From positions 10,714-74,713 of the forward strand of contig NZ_DAOKYX010000014.1 of assembly GCF_035325945.1 (NCBI RefSeq): 64,000 bases of DNA, given 5' to 3'. The stretch's first letter is position 1, and each line of letters begins with the position of its first letter. Shown here one piece after another: positions 48,795 to 57,058 of this stretch. The DNA comes from Parvibaculum sp035325945. GTDB lineage: Bacteria; Pseudomonadota; Alphaproteobacteria; Parvibaculales; Parvibaculaceae. The notes under the pieces are model-generated. The model was not told the DNA's origin. It was given only the letters and a program-made list of their open reading frames with translations, and made no database searches. Made by a program: the position numbers and the translations under genes.

Positions 48795-50279
48795 TTATTG
48801 AGCGGGCACCGCCTGACGCTGCCGCAGCGTGTAATCCTCCAGCGCCAGCTCGGCCGTCGCCTTCGCGTAATCGCGCGTATGCGAGGACCAGTTCTGGGTG
48901 ATGCGGCCATCGGCGGTCTTGTACCAGGAATTGCAGCCGGGATCGGCCCAGGTGGTCTTGGCCAGCGCCGCCTGAAGCTCGCGATTGAAGCGCTCCTGCG
49001 CCGCCTTCGTCACCTCGATCGAAACAGCACCCGCGGCCTGCATCTGCTGGAGAGCGCGCACCGCATATTCGACCTGGCGCTCGATCATGAAGGTGATCGT
49101 GTTGTGGCCGAGATTGGTGTTGGGCCCGTACAGCATGAACATGTTGGGGAAGCCCGCGGTCGTGATGCCGAGATAGGCTTCGGGCGCTTCGTTCCAGACA
49201 TCGTTGAGGCGCTGGCCCTCGCGGCCGACGACATCCATCGACCAGTGCCAGCCGGTCGTCTCGAAGCCTGTCGCATAGACGATGACGTCGAGATCATGGG
49301 CCGCGCCATCGGCGGTTTCGACGCCCTTCGGCGTGATGCGCGAGACGCCCTCCGTCACCAGCGACACGTTGGGGCGCATGAGAGCGGGATAGAAATCATC
49401 GGTGATGAGGATGCGCTTGCAGCCGATCGGATAGTCGGGCGTCAGCTTCTTGCGAAGCTCGGGATCGGGCACCTGCTCTTCCAGATGGTTGAGCGCGACG
49501 CGCGTATAGGCGGCACGGCCTTCCTTCGTCCAGCTGAAGACCTGCCAGAAAAGATAATCCGCACCCGCGTAAATCTGCTCGCGGCCGAGCTGCGCGACAT
49601 GCGGCTCGGTCATCATCAGCGCCTTCTCTTCCTCGGTGATCGGGCGGTCGAGGCGCGGGATCACCCAGTTCGGCGTGCGCTGGAAGACGGTGAGATGCGC
49701 CGCCTCTTTGGCGACCTCGGGAATGAGCTGCACGGCGCTTGCCGCCGAACCGATGACGCCGACGCGCTTGCCCTTGAGGCTGACCGAATGGTCCCAGCGC
49801 GCGGAATGGAAGGCCGGGCCCGCGAAGCTCTCGCGGCCCGCAATCTCGGGGATGGTCGGGCGGTTGAGCTGGCCGAGCGCCGGCACGATCGCCTGCACCT
49901 CGATCGTCTCGCCCGCGCCCGTCTCGATCCGCCAGAGCGACTTCGTATCGTCCCACTGGGCCTTCTTCGTCTCCGTGCCGAGTTTCAGATGCGGGGCGAG
50001 GCCGAAACTATCGACCAGATATTCCGAGTAGCGCTGCACCTCGGCCGCGCGGGGGAAGATATGGCTCCAGGCGAGGCTCGGCGCGAAGGAGAACTGATAC
50101 ATCGCCACCGGCGTGTCGCAGGCGCAGCCCGGATAGGAATTGTCGCGCCAGGTGCCGCCGACCTTGTCGGCCTTTTCCAGAATGACGATGTCCTCGAAGC
50201 CGGCTTCCTTGAGCTTGATCGCGGCGCACAACCCGCCGAGACCCGCTCCGATCACCGCCACTGACGGCTTGCCACCCAT
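48795..50279 (-). CDS. FAD/NADPH-dependent Baeyer-Villiger-type monooxygenase
   Basis: A 494-residue class B flavoprotein. The FAD loop is VIGAGLGGLCAAIKL, the WRDNSYPGCACD segment follows, and the NADPH loop is VIGSAASAVQLIPEV. The BVMO fingerprint between them is FAGPAFHSARWD (F-x-G-x3-H-x3-W-D). A late ATGFETT is also typical. It would convert ketones (linear, cyclic or steroid) to esters or lactones. ATG 50279 follows GGGAGGAG. It stands alone downstream of the lipid catabolic island, convergent with tetR. Confidence 0.92.
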   Translation of the reverse strand: MGGKPSVAVIGAGLGGLCAAIKLKEAGFEDIVILEKADKVGGTWRDNSYPGCACDTPVAMYQFSFAPSLAWSHIFPRAAEVQRYSEYLVDSFGLAPHLKLGTETKKAQWDDTKSLWRIETGAGETIEVQAIVPALGQLNRPTIPEIAGRESFAGPAFHSARWDHSVSLKGKRVGVIGSAASAVQLIPEVAKEAAHLTVFQRTPNWVIPRLDRPITEEEKALMMTEPHVAQLGREQIYAGADYLFWQVFSWTKEGRAAYTRVALNHLEEQVPDPELRKKLTPDYPIGCKRILITDDFYPALMRPNVSLVTEGVSRITPKGVETADGAAHDLDVIVYATGFETTGWHWSMDVVGREGQRLNDVWNEAPEAYLGITTAGFPNMFMLYGPNTNLGHNTITFMIERQVEYAVRALQQMQAAGAVSIEVTKAAQERFNRELQAALAKTTWADPGCNSWYKTADGRITQNWSSHTRDYAKATAELALEDYTLRQRQAVPAQ

Positions 50280-50389
50280 GATCTCCTCCCGAAAGTCTTG
50301 TTGTTTTGTCCGCTCCATGAGCGATGGACACAAGCTTAAGGGATAGTGCGGCCCCATTCCTAGAGGCAAAGGAGACCCTGCCGGGAGGG

Positions 50390-50407
50390 CTCCCGGCGGG
50401 CCGGGCG
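50390..50407. terminator. Short hairpin after the nitronate-monooxygenase-like gene
   Basis: GCCGGGAG (50390-50397)/CTCCCGGC (50400-50407), about 40 bases beyond the stop of the leftward operon. The loop is very short and no T-run follows, so its role is uncertain. Confidence 0.4.
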
Positions 50408-50446
50408 GCCGACTCTGGCGCCCGGGCGGGGAGACGCGCGGTTACG

Positions 50447-51967
50447 CTACGTTTCGGCCGTTTCGTGCAGCGCCAGCATCTCGGTCAGGCGCGCATGGAG
50501 CCCATCGGCGCGGATTTTCGGCAGCGTCTCGCGAAGCTTTCGCGCCACCCATCGCTGCCCCTTGGCAAGGAAGGCCACTCGCGCGTCATTGCCCTCGACC
50601 GCCATCAGCTTGACATAGAACTCGCCCGTTCGCGGCGAAGGCAATTCGCCGAGCGCGGCGATCTCATCGAGCAGCAGACGGCAGCAATAGGTTTCATTGG
50701 CGTGAAGCTCGCGCATGGCGGCCTGCGCGGCCGGGTCCGCCAGATCGACCGCGAGCCGGGCGGCAGCGCGCGCGCCCGCCCGCTCCGCCTCCAGAAGCAT
50801 GTTCAGGAAGGCGACAAGCTCCGCATGGGAGAGAAATCCCATATAGGCGTCATCGGCTTCGCGGGCATAGCAGACGGGCGAGGCAGGCTCACCGGCGGAA
50901 GCATCCGCCTTGCTCGCGGCCGCGCGCAAGGCGAGCGCCTCGTCCAGAATTCCGGCGATGCGCTCCTCCGCCGGAACGATGTCGTTGATCCGGCCCGTTC
51001 CCTCGCCGGCATAGATCGCCATGGTCTCGAGATCGCCGGTCGTTGAGCGTAAGGGAGAATCCGTGCTGAAGCGATAGAGCGCGCGGCCGAAATCCTCGCC
51101 GACAGTCTGAAGGCGCGGCTGGAAGGGATCGCCATGGCGCCCTTCGGTCACGCTGTTCTTCAGCACACGCACATAAGCGCCGGCTGGCCAGTTGATGTGA
51201 AATGCCGTGGTGCGCAGCGTGTCGGCCGACGAGCCTTCCACAACCCTCTGCTTGTGATAGTCATGCGCGAAGGACTCGCGCGTGGCGAGGAGCGCGGTTC
51301 CGAGCACCACGCCCGAGGCGCCGTGATCCAGCACCTCGATGAAGTCCTTGCCCGTCGCGATGCCACCCGCGACAAGGACGGGCACATCGCCCGAAATCTT
51401 CAGCACTTCGGCGAGAAGCCTCATGCGGGCTTCCTCTCCGCGTACATGGCCACCCGCCTCGACGCCTTGAGCGATGAGAATCTGGGCGCCCGCCGCCAGC
51501 GCCTCTTCGGCGTCGCGCAGGGAGCCGACCTGGCAGACGACCAGAATCCCGCTATCGCGCAATCTCGCGATGGCGAGCGGGTCGACATCCCAGAAAAGGC
51601 AGACCGAATGGACCTTTTCCTCGATGCAGACCTTGAGCTCCTCCTCAAAGACCGCGGGCGGCGTTGCGGCGGGAATGAGGTTGACGCCGAAATCGTGTTT
51701 CGTCGCCGCCCTCACCTCATTGATCTGCCTACGGATGAAACGCGGCGATTCCCGGACCATGCCGAGGAAGCCATAACCGCCGGCCTCGCTCACCGCCGCG
51801 ACCAGCTCCGAGCGGGCGACGCCGCCCATCCCTGCGAGCACGACCGGAACTTCGCAGCCGAGAATGTCGCAAGCCCTGGTCCGGAACACGGACCCCGCAT
51901 TGTCGATGATGGAGCGCGCGGAAGACGCGCCCGCCCGATCCGTCCGTTCCGAGCCAGTGCCGCTCAT
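50447..51967 (-). CDS. Nitronate-monooxygenase-like flavoprotein with C-terminal ferritin-like tail
   Basis: A 506-residue two-part protein. The first part (about 25-345) is an FMN TIM barrel of the nitronate monooxygenase/2-nitropropane dioxygenase family: PVVLAGMGGVARSELVAAVS, GVNLIPAATPP, the His in QGVEAGGHVRG, and AGGIATGKDF for phosphate binding. The tail (about 365-506) is helical with SHAELVAFLNMLLEAERAG and ELHANETYCCRLLLDEI, resembling DUF6306-like ferritin-fold domains. Typical enzymes end after the barrel. It is the last gene of the cysJ-cysI-DsrE-like operon, 10 bases after its neighbour. ATG 51967 was chosen over 52030. Confidence 0.85.
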   Translation of the reverse strand: MSGTGSERTDRAGASSARSIIDNAGSVFRTRACDILGCEVPVVLAGMGGVARSELVAAVSEAGGYGFLGMVRESPRFIRRQINEVRAATKHDFGVNLIPAATPPAVFEEELKVCIEEKVHSVCLFWDVDPLAIARLRDSGILVVCQVGSLRDAEEALAAGAQILIAQGVEAGGHVRGEEARMRLLAEVLKISGDVPVLVAGGIATGKDFIEVLDHGASGVVLGTALLATRESFAHDYHKQRVVEGSSADTLRTTAFHINWPAGAYVRVLKNSVTEGRHGDPFQPRLQTVGEDFGRALYRFSTDSPLRSTTGDLETMAIYAGEGTGRINDIVPAEERIAGILDEALALRAAASKADASAGEPASPVCYAREADDAYMGFLSHAELVAFLNMLLEAERAGARAAARLAVDLADPAAQAAMRELHANETYCCRLLLDEIAALGELPSPRTGEFYVKLMAVEGNDARVAFLAKGQRWVARKLRETLPKIRADGLHARLTEMLALHETAET

Positions 51968-51977
51968 TTCGTCCGTC

Positions 51978-52367
51978 CTACCAGTGCCAGACCTGATCGT
52001 GCTCATCGAAGAGACCGGCCACCGCTTCACGCGCGACGACCTTCACGCCCTGCACGAGAGCCGCCTGCCCAAGTCCGCGGCGGTCGAGATCGTCGCGGAC
52101 AGCATAGACCGGCACGCCCTTGCCGGCGAGCTTCTCAAGCTCGTGGCCGATGCGGGGCGGATGTGTCTGGGTCCAGCCGCCGAAGCGGAGCCCGCTCGCA
52201 TCCTGTCCCTTCACCGCGTAATTGACGGCATTGCCCGTCAGGAGCACGGAAAGATCGCCGCCCGCATCGCGCATGGAGTGGGTCAGCCAGATGATCGTAT
52301 CGTCCTGTTCCTCGAGAGTGCCGCGGAAGGCGGCCTCTATGATCTGAAGTGCCTTCATCGCATTCAC
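51978..52367 (-). CDS. DsrE/DsrF-like protein lacking cysteine
   Basis: A 129-residue protein of the DsrE/F-like fold (MKALQIIEAAFRGTLEEQDDTIIWLTHSMRDAG, DLSVLLTGNAVNYAVKG; end VWHW). It contains no cysteine, as expected for the non-catalytic subunit of a DsrEFH- or TusBCD-like complex. Its start overlaps the stop of the preceding 137-residue gene by four bases. I call it DsrF-like by position in a three-gene set and by the missing Cys; sequence identity to DsrF itself was not measured. Confidence 0.75.
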   Translation of the reverse strand: MNAMKALQIIEAAFRGTLEEQDDTIIWLTHSMRDAGGDLSVLLTGNAVNYAVKGQDASGLRFGGWTQTHPPRIGHELEKLAGKGVPVYAVRDDLDRRGLGQAALVQGVKVVAREAVAGLFDEHDQVWHW

Positions 52368-52777
52368 CTTGTTCCAATGACGAGTGAATTGTCGGAAGCC
52401 GCAGCGAGCTTCCAGAAATCGGCGGGTCCGCCGCGCCGCACGCCGGCCACAACCTTGTCGATGCCGCGTTCATCGGCGCACAGGCCACAATTCACCCAGT
52501 TGACCGTTCCGCCATTCTTCTCGGCCTTGGCGATGATCTCGCTCACCCAGATCTTCGGAAGCGGATGATTCTCGGCCTCCACATCGGTGCCGTGGACGCC
52601 GTTGCCATGCGGCTTCTGCTGCTCGAATGACAGGTGCACGCCGCCCTCATAGGCGAAGACGTTGAGATTGTAGCCGCGGCCGGCCGCGATCTCGAGCAGG
52701 CGGAAGAAGGTTGTGGAACGCGCGCTCTCATAGGGCGGGTCCATGATCGCAAAAGCGAGTGTCTTAGGATTGCTCAT
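52364..52777 (-). CDS. DsrE-like sulfur carrier with CxxC
   Basis: A 137-residue protein of the DsrE family: MDPPYESARSTTFFRLLEIAAGRGYNLNVFAYEGGVHLS read in segments, then NWVNCGLCADERG with Cys97 and Cys100. In DsrE/TusD the sulfur-carrying Cys sits in a comparable loop before a short helix. It would bind sulfur as persulfide and pass it on. It lies between the DsrH-like and DsrF-like genes. The frame and start are clear; the biochemical role is inferred from the family. Confidence 0.8.
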   Translation of the reverse strand: MSNPKTLAFAIMDPPYESARSTTFFRLLEIAAGRGYNLNVFAYEGGVHLSFEQQKPHGNGVHGTDVEAENHPLPKIWVSEIIAKAEKNGGTVNWVNCGLCADERGIDKVVAGVRRGGPADFWKLAAASDNSLVIGTR

Positions 52778-52854
52778 CTGATTTCTCCCAGAGCAGTTCC
52801 GGGAAAGCGCGGCAGCGTTTTTCCGCCCGGAACTGCGTCAACGTAAAAAGCCGT

Positions 52855-53181
52855 TCAGTGCCACAGGGCCTTGGCGCCCGCCGCAAGTGCGTCTACGACG
52901 CTTTCGAGCGGAGCCGATTTGACGCCGTCGGCAAGGACACCCTTGTCGAGGGCGCGCTCGCGAAGCGAGAAGTCGTCGGCGAGCACGCGAACGCCTGCGC
53001 CGATCGCCTGGCGGAGCGCCGCATTGTCCGCGCCGACGCGGGCGGGCAGAACGCCGTTCTGAACGAGGAAGAGCGTCACATCGCGCCCTTTCGCCTTCAG
53101 ATCGGTGGCCAGTCGGTAGAAGCTCTCCGTATCGCCGCACTCGAACGGATCGCGCGACGAAATCAGCATGTAACCGCTCAT
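52855..53181 (-). CDS. DsrE/DsrH-like small sulfur-relay protein
   Basis: A 108-residue protein with the DsrE/H-like fold (DPFECGDTESFYRLATDLKAKGRDVTLFLVQNGVLPAR in segments; LADDFSLRERALDKG; C-terminal LWH). The single Cys15 in DPFECGD could be the sulfur site, comparable to Cys20 of DsrH. The closing Trp-His is reminiscent of DsrH/TusB. It lies 27 bases after cysI and about 77 bases before the CxxC-containing DsrE-like gene. Confidence 0.78.
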   Translation of the reverse strand: MSGYMLISSRDPFECGDTESFYRLATDLKAKGRDVTLFLVQNGVLPARVGADNAALRQAIGAGVRVLADDFSLRERALDKGVLADGVKSAPLESVVDALAAGAKALWH

Positions 53182-53208
53182 TTGATCCTCCTTGCGACGG
53201 CGGTGCCG

Positions 53209-54960
53209 TCAGCTATTGAAATCGTTTCCGCCCGTCACTGCGCGCACATAGCCGGCGCGTATGACGAAATCGCCGAAATGTTCCTTGTCGTGACGGTCCT
53301 TGGCGAAGTGCGCGATGATCTTGCCCAGTTCCTCGAGGATGCGCGCCTCGCCGACATTCTCCAGATAGAGGCGATTGAGCCTCTGACCGTGGAAGCCGCC
53401 GCCCAGATAGAAATTGTATTTTCCGGGGGCGCGGCCCGTGAAACCGATCTCCGCGATATAGGGCCGCGCGCAGCCATTGGGGCAGCCCGTCATGCGCATG
53501 GTGATCGGCACGTCCTGAAGTCCGTGATCAGCGAGGATGCGCTCGACCTTGGTGACGAGGGTCGGCAGGTAGCGCTCGCTTTCGGCCATTGCGAGGCCGC
53601 ATGTGGGAAGCGCGACGCAGGCCATCGAGTTCAGCCTGAGCGCGCTCACATGGATGGAGGAATCGAGCCCATAGGCGGCAAGCATGTCGGCGATATGCGG
53701 CTTTTCCGCTTCGCTGACATTGGCGACGATGAGGTTCTGGTTCGGCGTCAGGCGCAGCTCGCCCTTGTGAACGAGCGCCAGTTCGCGCAGCGCCGTCTTG
53801 AGCGGGCGCTGTGGCGTGTTCCTGATGCGTCCGTTCTCGATGAACATGGTGAAGTGCCACATGCCATCCGAGCCCTGCACCCAGCCATAGGTGTCGCCAT
53901 TGCTCGTGAACTCGAAAGGCCGCGCCTCCTCGAGCGGAAAGCCGACCCTGCTCGCGAGCTCGGCCTTGAACCAGTCGGTTCCCCTGTCCTCGATGGTGTA
54001 TTTGAAGCGGGCATGCATGCGATCGACGCGATCGCCATAGTCGCGCTGGATGGTGGCGGTCGCGACCGCGATGTCGAAGAGCTTTTCCTTTGGGAAATAT
54101 CCCACGACATCGCCGAGGCGCGGGAAGGTCTCCGGCGCATTGTCGGTGTTGCCCATGCCGCCGCCGACGCTGAGATTGAAGCCGAGGAGCTTTTCGCCCT
54201 CGGCAATCGCAATGAGCCCCACATCCTGCGCATAGACATCGATGTCGTTCACGGGCGGGATCACGAAACCGAACTTGAACTTGCGCGGCAGATAGGTGCG
54301 GCCATAGATCGGGTCTTCCGGGGGCGTATCCGCGTCGGAGGCCGCGACTTTTTCGCCATTGAGCCAGATCTCGTGATAGGCGCGCGTCTTGGGGATGACG
54401 CGGTTCGATGTGCGCCGGGCGAGATCGTAGACTTCCGCATGAAGCGCGGAGAGATGCGGATTGACCGAGCACATCACGCCGCGCGTGTCGTCGCCGCAGG
54501 CCGCGATGGTGTCGAGAAGAACCTCGTTGAGCCCCTGAATGGTGTTTCTGAGGTTGGGCTTCAATATGCCGTGAAACTGGAAGGTCTGGCGCGTGGTCAT
54601 GCGGAGCGTGGCGCCGCCATAGAGCTCGGAAAGCTCGTCGATCTTCAGCCACTGGCGTGGGCTGCACACGCCCCCCGCCAGACGCACGCGAACCATGAAC
54701 TGATAGGCGGGCTCCAGCTTCTGGCGGCGGCGCTCCTCACGCAGATCGCGGTCGTCCTGCTGGTAGATGCCATGAAACTTCATCAGTTTCGTATCGTCAC
54801 TCGTGACCGAGCCGGTGAGCGGCGCGGCGAGGCTCTGCTCGATCGTGCCGCGCAGATAGTTGCTCTGATCCTTCAGGCGCTCATTCGGATGGAGCTTCTC
54901 GAGCGGCTGCGAGATGTCGTGGCTGCGGTCGATAGCGGGGAGTTTCGTTTCGGCACTCAT
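53209..54960 (-). CDS. cysI: NADPH sulfite reductase hemoprotein, CysI
   Basis: The siroheme/[4Fe-4S] subunit (583 residues) that reduces sulfite to sulfide with six electrons. Diagnostics: RLAGGVCSPRQWLKIDELSELYGG, TTRQTFQFHGI, the first cluster pair in ACVALPTC (C-x5-C) and the second in GCPNGC (C-x3-C), with NLSVGGGMGNTDNAPETFPRLGDVVG between. The length matches E. coli CysI (570). It lies 10 bases after cysJ. The downstream partners are sulfur-carrier-like genes, not the usual cysH. Confidence 0.95.
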   Translation of the reverse strand: MSAETKLPAIDRSHDISQPLEKLHPNERLKDQSNYLRGTIEQSLAAPLTGSVTSDDTKLMKFHGIYQQDDRDLREERRRQKLEPAYQFMVRVRLAGGVCSPRQWLKIDELSELYGGATLRMTTRQTFQFHGILKPNLRNTIQGLNEVLLDTIAACGDDTRGVMCSVNPHLSALHAEVYDLARRTSNRVIPKTRAYHEIWLNGEKVAASDADTPPEDPIYGRTYLPRKFKFGFVIPPVNDIDVYAQDVGLIAIAEGEKLLGFNLSVGGGMGNTDNAPETFPRLGDVVGYFPKEKLFDIAVATATIQRDYGDRVDRMHARFKYTIEDRGTDWFKAELASRVGFPLEEARPFEFTSNGDTYGWVQGSDGMWHFTMFIENGRIRNTPQRPLKTALRELALVHKGELRLTPNQNLIVANVSEAEKPHIADMLAAYGLDSSIHVSALRLNSMACVALPTCGLAMAESERYLPTLVTKVERILADHGLQDVPITMRMTGCPNGCARPYIAEIGFTGRAPGKYNFYLGGGFHGQRLNRLYLENVGEARILEELGKIIAHFAKDRHDKEHFGDFVIRAGYVRAVTGGNDFNS

Positions 54961-54970
54961 GACGTGATCC

Positions 54971-56821
54971 TCAATAGACGTCGCGCTGGTAGCGCCCGCC
55001 GCGCTGCAAATCGCGCAGATATTCCTCGGCGCCTTCCCGCGTCAGGGCGCCATTGCTCTCCACGATGGAAAGCAGCGCTTCATGCACATCGGGCGCGAGC
55101 TTTTCGGCATCGCCGCAGAGATAGAGATGCGCGCCTTCCTCGAGCCATGCGAAAAGCTCGGCGCCGCGCTCGAGCATCACGTGCTGGATGTAGCGCTTCT
55201 CCGCCTGGTCCCGGGAGAAGGCAACATCCATCCGATCGAGCACACCATCCTTGAGCCAGCCCTGCCACTCGGTCTGATAGAGAAAATCGGTGCGGAAATT
55301 CCGCTCGCCGAAGAAGAGCCACGCCTTTCCCTGCGGACCTTCAGCCTCGCGATGCTGGACGAAGGCGCGGAAGGGTGCGACGCCGGTGCCCGCGCCGACC
55401 ATGATGATCGGCGCTTCGCGGTCCTCGGGCAGCCGGAAATTATCATTGTGCTGAATATAGACCGGGACGAAATCGTCGGGCTTGATCCTGTCGGCGAGGA
55501 AGCAGGAGGCGACGCCCGTTCTCTCGCTGCCATGAAGATCGTAGCGAACGGCCGACACGGTGATATGCACCTCGTCGGGCACGGCAAGGTGGCTCGACGC
55601 AATCGAATAGAGCCGCGGCTGCAATCCGCGCAGGCCCGCGAGGAGCCGTTCGGCGTTAAGGCCCGGGACGGGATAGTCGCGCATGACATCGACGATGTGG
55701 TGGCCCTTCATGAAGGCCGTCAGCGCGGCGCGGTTCGCGGCATCGGAAAGGGCGCGCAATTCATCGGAAGCCGAAAGCTCGCCCCAGTGCTGGATGAATT
55801 TCGGCGTAAGCGCCGTGATCTCGTAGTCGCGGGAGAGCGCATCCGCGAGCGAAACCTCGCCCCCCTTCGATGCGACAGCTTCGCCGCCCGTCAGGCCGCC
55901 CAGTTCCAGAAGCTCCTCGACCAGAGCCGGATCGTTGCGGGCGACGATGCCGAGCGCATCGCCGGGTTGATAGACAAGACCGGACTGATCGAGCGCGAAT
56001 TCGATGTGGCGCGTTTCCTTGCTGGAGCCGCGTCCCGTGATGGCGAGGTTTTCGATGACCGGCGCCGGAAACGGGTTGCGCTTGTCATGTATCGCGGAGG
56101 CCAACGCCGCTCCCGCGGCCGGCAGCGCCACATTCACCGCTCCCGCGCTTGCCGGGGCAGCATCGGCGCGCAGCTTTTCCAGCACGGCCTCGATCCAGGC
56201 TTCCGCCGGCTCTTCATAATCGACGTCGCAATCGACGCGCTCATGGATGCGGGTCGCGCCAAGCTCCTCGAAGCGCCGGTCGAGAATCCTGGCCGCCTCG
56301 CAGAAGAATTCGTAGGTGGAATCGCCAAGGCCCAGAACGGCGAAACGTACGCCTTCGAGTTTCGGCGCCTTGCGGCCATTGATGAATTCAAAGAAGCCCG
56401 CCGCGGGCTCGGGCGCATCGCCTTCGCCATGCGTGCTCGAGACGAGGAGAATGAGCTTCTCGTCCTTGAGGCCGCGCGTCTTGTAGGCCGCGAGATCGCT
56501 CGCGCTCGCCTTGAGACCGAGCCCCTGCGCCCGCGCCTCAATGCGCCGCGCAAGCTCCGCCGCATTTCCCGTCTCGCTCGCATAGAGGATCGTCAGCGTC
56601 ACGGCATCGGCGGACGACGCCTCGCCAACGGCGCCCGCCGGGGCGGAAGCAGTCTCGGTCACGAGACCCGCTCCCGACAGGCGGGCCTGCGCCACGCCGG
56701 CGAGATAGCCGCTCGCCCAGAGCTGCTGATCCGGCCTCAGCGCGGTCGCCAGCGCTTCGAGCTGCTCCATTTGCCGATCGGTGAGGCCAATGCCGGGGAG
56801 GATGGACAGGGGCATGTTCAT
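54971..56821 (-). CDS. cysJ: NADPH sulfite reductase flavoprotein, CysJ
   Basis: The 616-residue flavoprotein supplies electrons from NADPH to CysI. The N-terminal flavodoxin domain (about 70-215) has LYASETGNAAELA and STHGEGDAPE. The FAD domain has RLYSIASSH with GVASCFLAD. The NADPH domain has MVGAGTGVAPFRAFVQHR, with the conserved end GRYQRDVY. A helical leader of about 60 residues (LTDRQMEQLEALATAL) is as in E. coli CysJ. Alternative ATG at 56815. It opens the operon and is divergent from LysR. Confidence 0.94.
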   Translation of the reverse strand: MNMPLSILPGIGLTDRQMEQLEALATALRPDQQLWASGYLAGVAQARLSGAGLVTETASAPAGAVGEASSADAVTLTILYASETGNAAELARRIEARAQGLGLKASASDLAAYKTRGLKDEKLILLVSSTHGEGDAPEPAAGFFEFINGRKAPKLEGVRFAVLGLGDSTYEFFCEAARILDRRFEELGATRIHERVDCDVDYEEPAEAWIEAVLEKLRADAAPASAGAVNVALPAAGAALASAIHDKRNPFPAPVIENLAITGRGSSKETRHIEFALDQSGLVYQPGDALGIVARNDPALVEELLELGGLTGGEAVASKGGEVSLADALSRDYEITALTPKFIQHWGELSASDELRALSDAANRAALTAFMKGHHIVDVMRDYPVPGLNAERLLAGLRGLQPRLYSIASSHLAVPDEVHITVSAVRYDLHGSERTGVASCFLADRIKPDDFVPVYIQHNDNFRLPEDREAPIIMVGAGTGVAPFRAFVQHREAEGPQGKAWLFFGERNFRTDFLYQTEWQGWLKDGVLDRMDVAFSRDQAEKRYIQHVMLERGAELFAWLEEGAHLYLCGDAEKLAPDVHEALLSIVESNGALTREGAEEYLRDLQRGGRYQRDVY

Positions 56822-56901
56822 AAGGGGCTCAACTCCGGCTCTGGGTAAATTCACATTCCGGCTTGCGGAAAGAATCTATTTTTCCGCGAGATTTATTTTT
56901 C

Positions 56902-56929
56902 TGTATTGATATACAAAAAAATAATGTAT
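56902..56929. promoter_or_regulatory. AT-rich inverted half-sites in the cysJ-lysR intergenic region
   Basis: TGTAT (56902-56906), ATACA (56911-56915) and TGTAT (56925-56929). The first pair forms a palindrome with spacer TGAT, and the second pair is inverted in the other orientation. The T-N11-A look fits LysR-type sites. The region from 56822 to 57058 is much richer in A+T than its surroundings and also holds poly-A/T runs. Confidence 0.55.
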
Positions 56930-57016
56930 TTTTGGGGTGCAGTCTGCGCTCGCCGGCGGTTATGACCAATACCCCGTCGCGAAATGGAAAGTGGCACTTG
57001 GCTTATAGGCCCGCAA

Positions 57017-57031
57017 ACGAATATTATTCGT
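57017..57031. promoter_or_regulatory. Perfect palindrome ACGAATATTATTCGT before lysR
   Basis: A 15-base perfect palindrome (arms ACGAATA/TATTCGT around T), 28 bases before the LysR start codon. It is a good candidate for autoregulation by the LysR protein or binding of another dimeric regulator. Confidence 0.6.
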
Positions 57032-57058
57032 GCTTAAGCTCAATATTTTTGGTGAGAA

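Noticed and set aside
51978..53181. True dissimilatory dsr locus
   Set aside because: No dsrA, dsrB, dsrC or other dsr genes occur; the reductase here is the assimilatory NADPH-type CysIJ.
52858..55254. 798-codon plus-strand open frame opposite cysI and cysJ
   Set aside because: Antisense of two clear genes; the length reflects the codon bias of the region, and no domain is visible.
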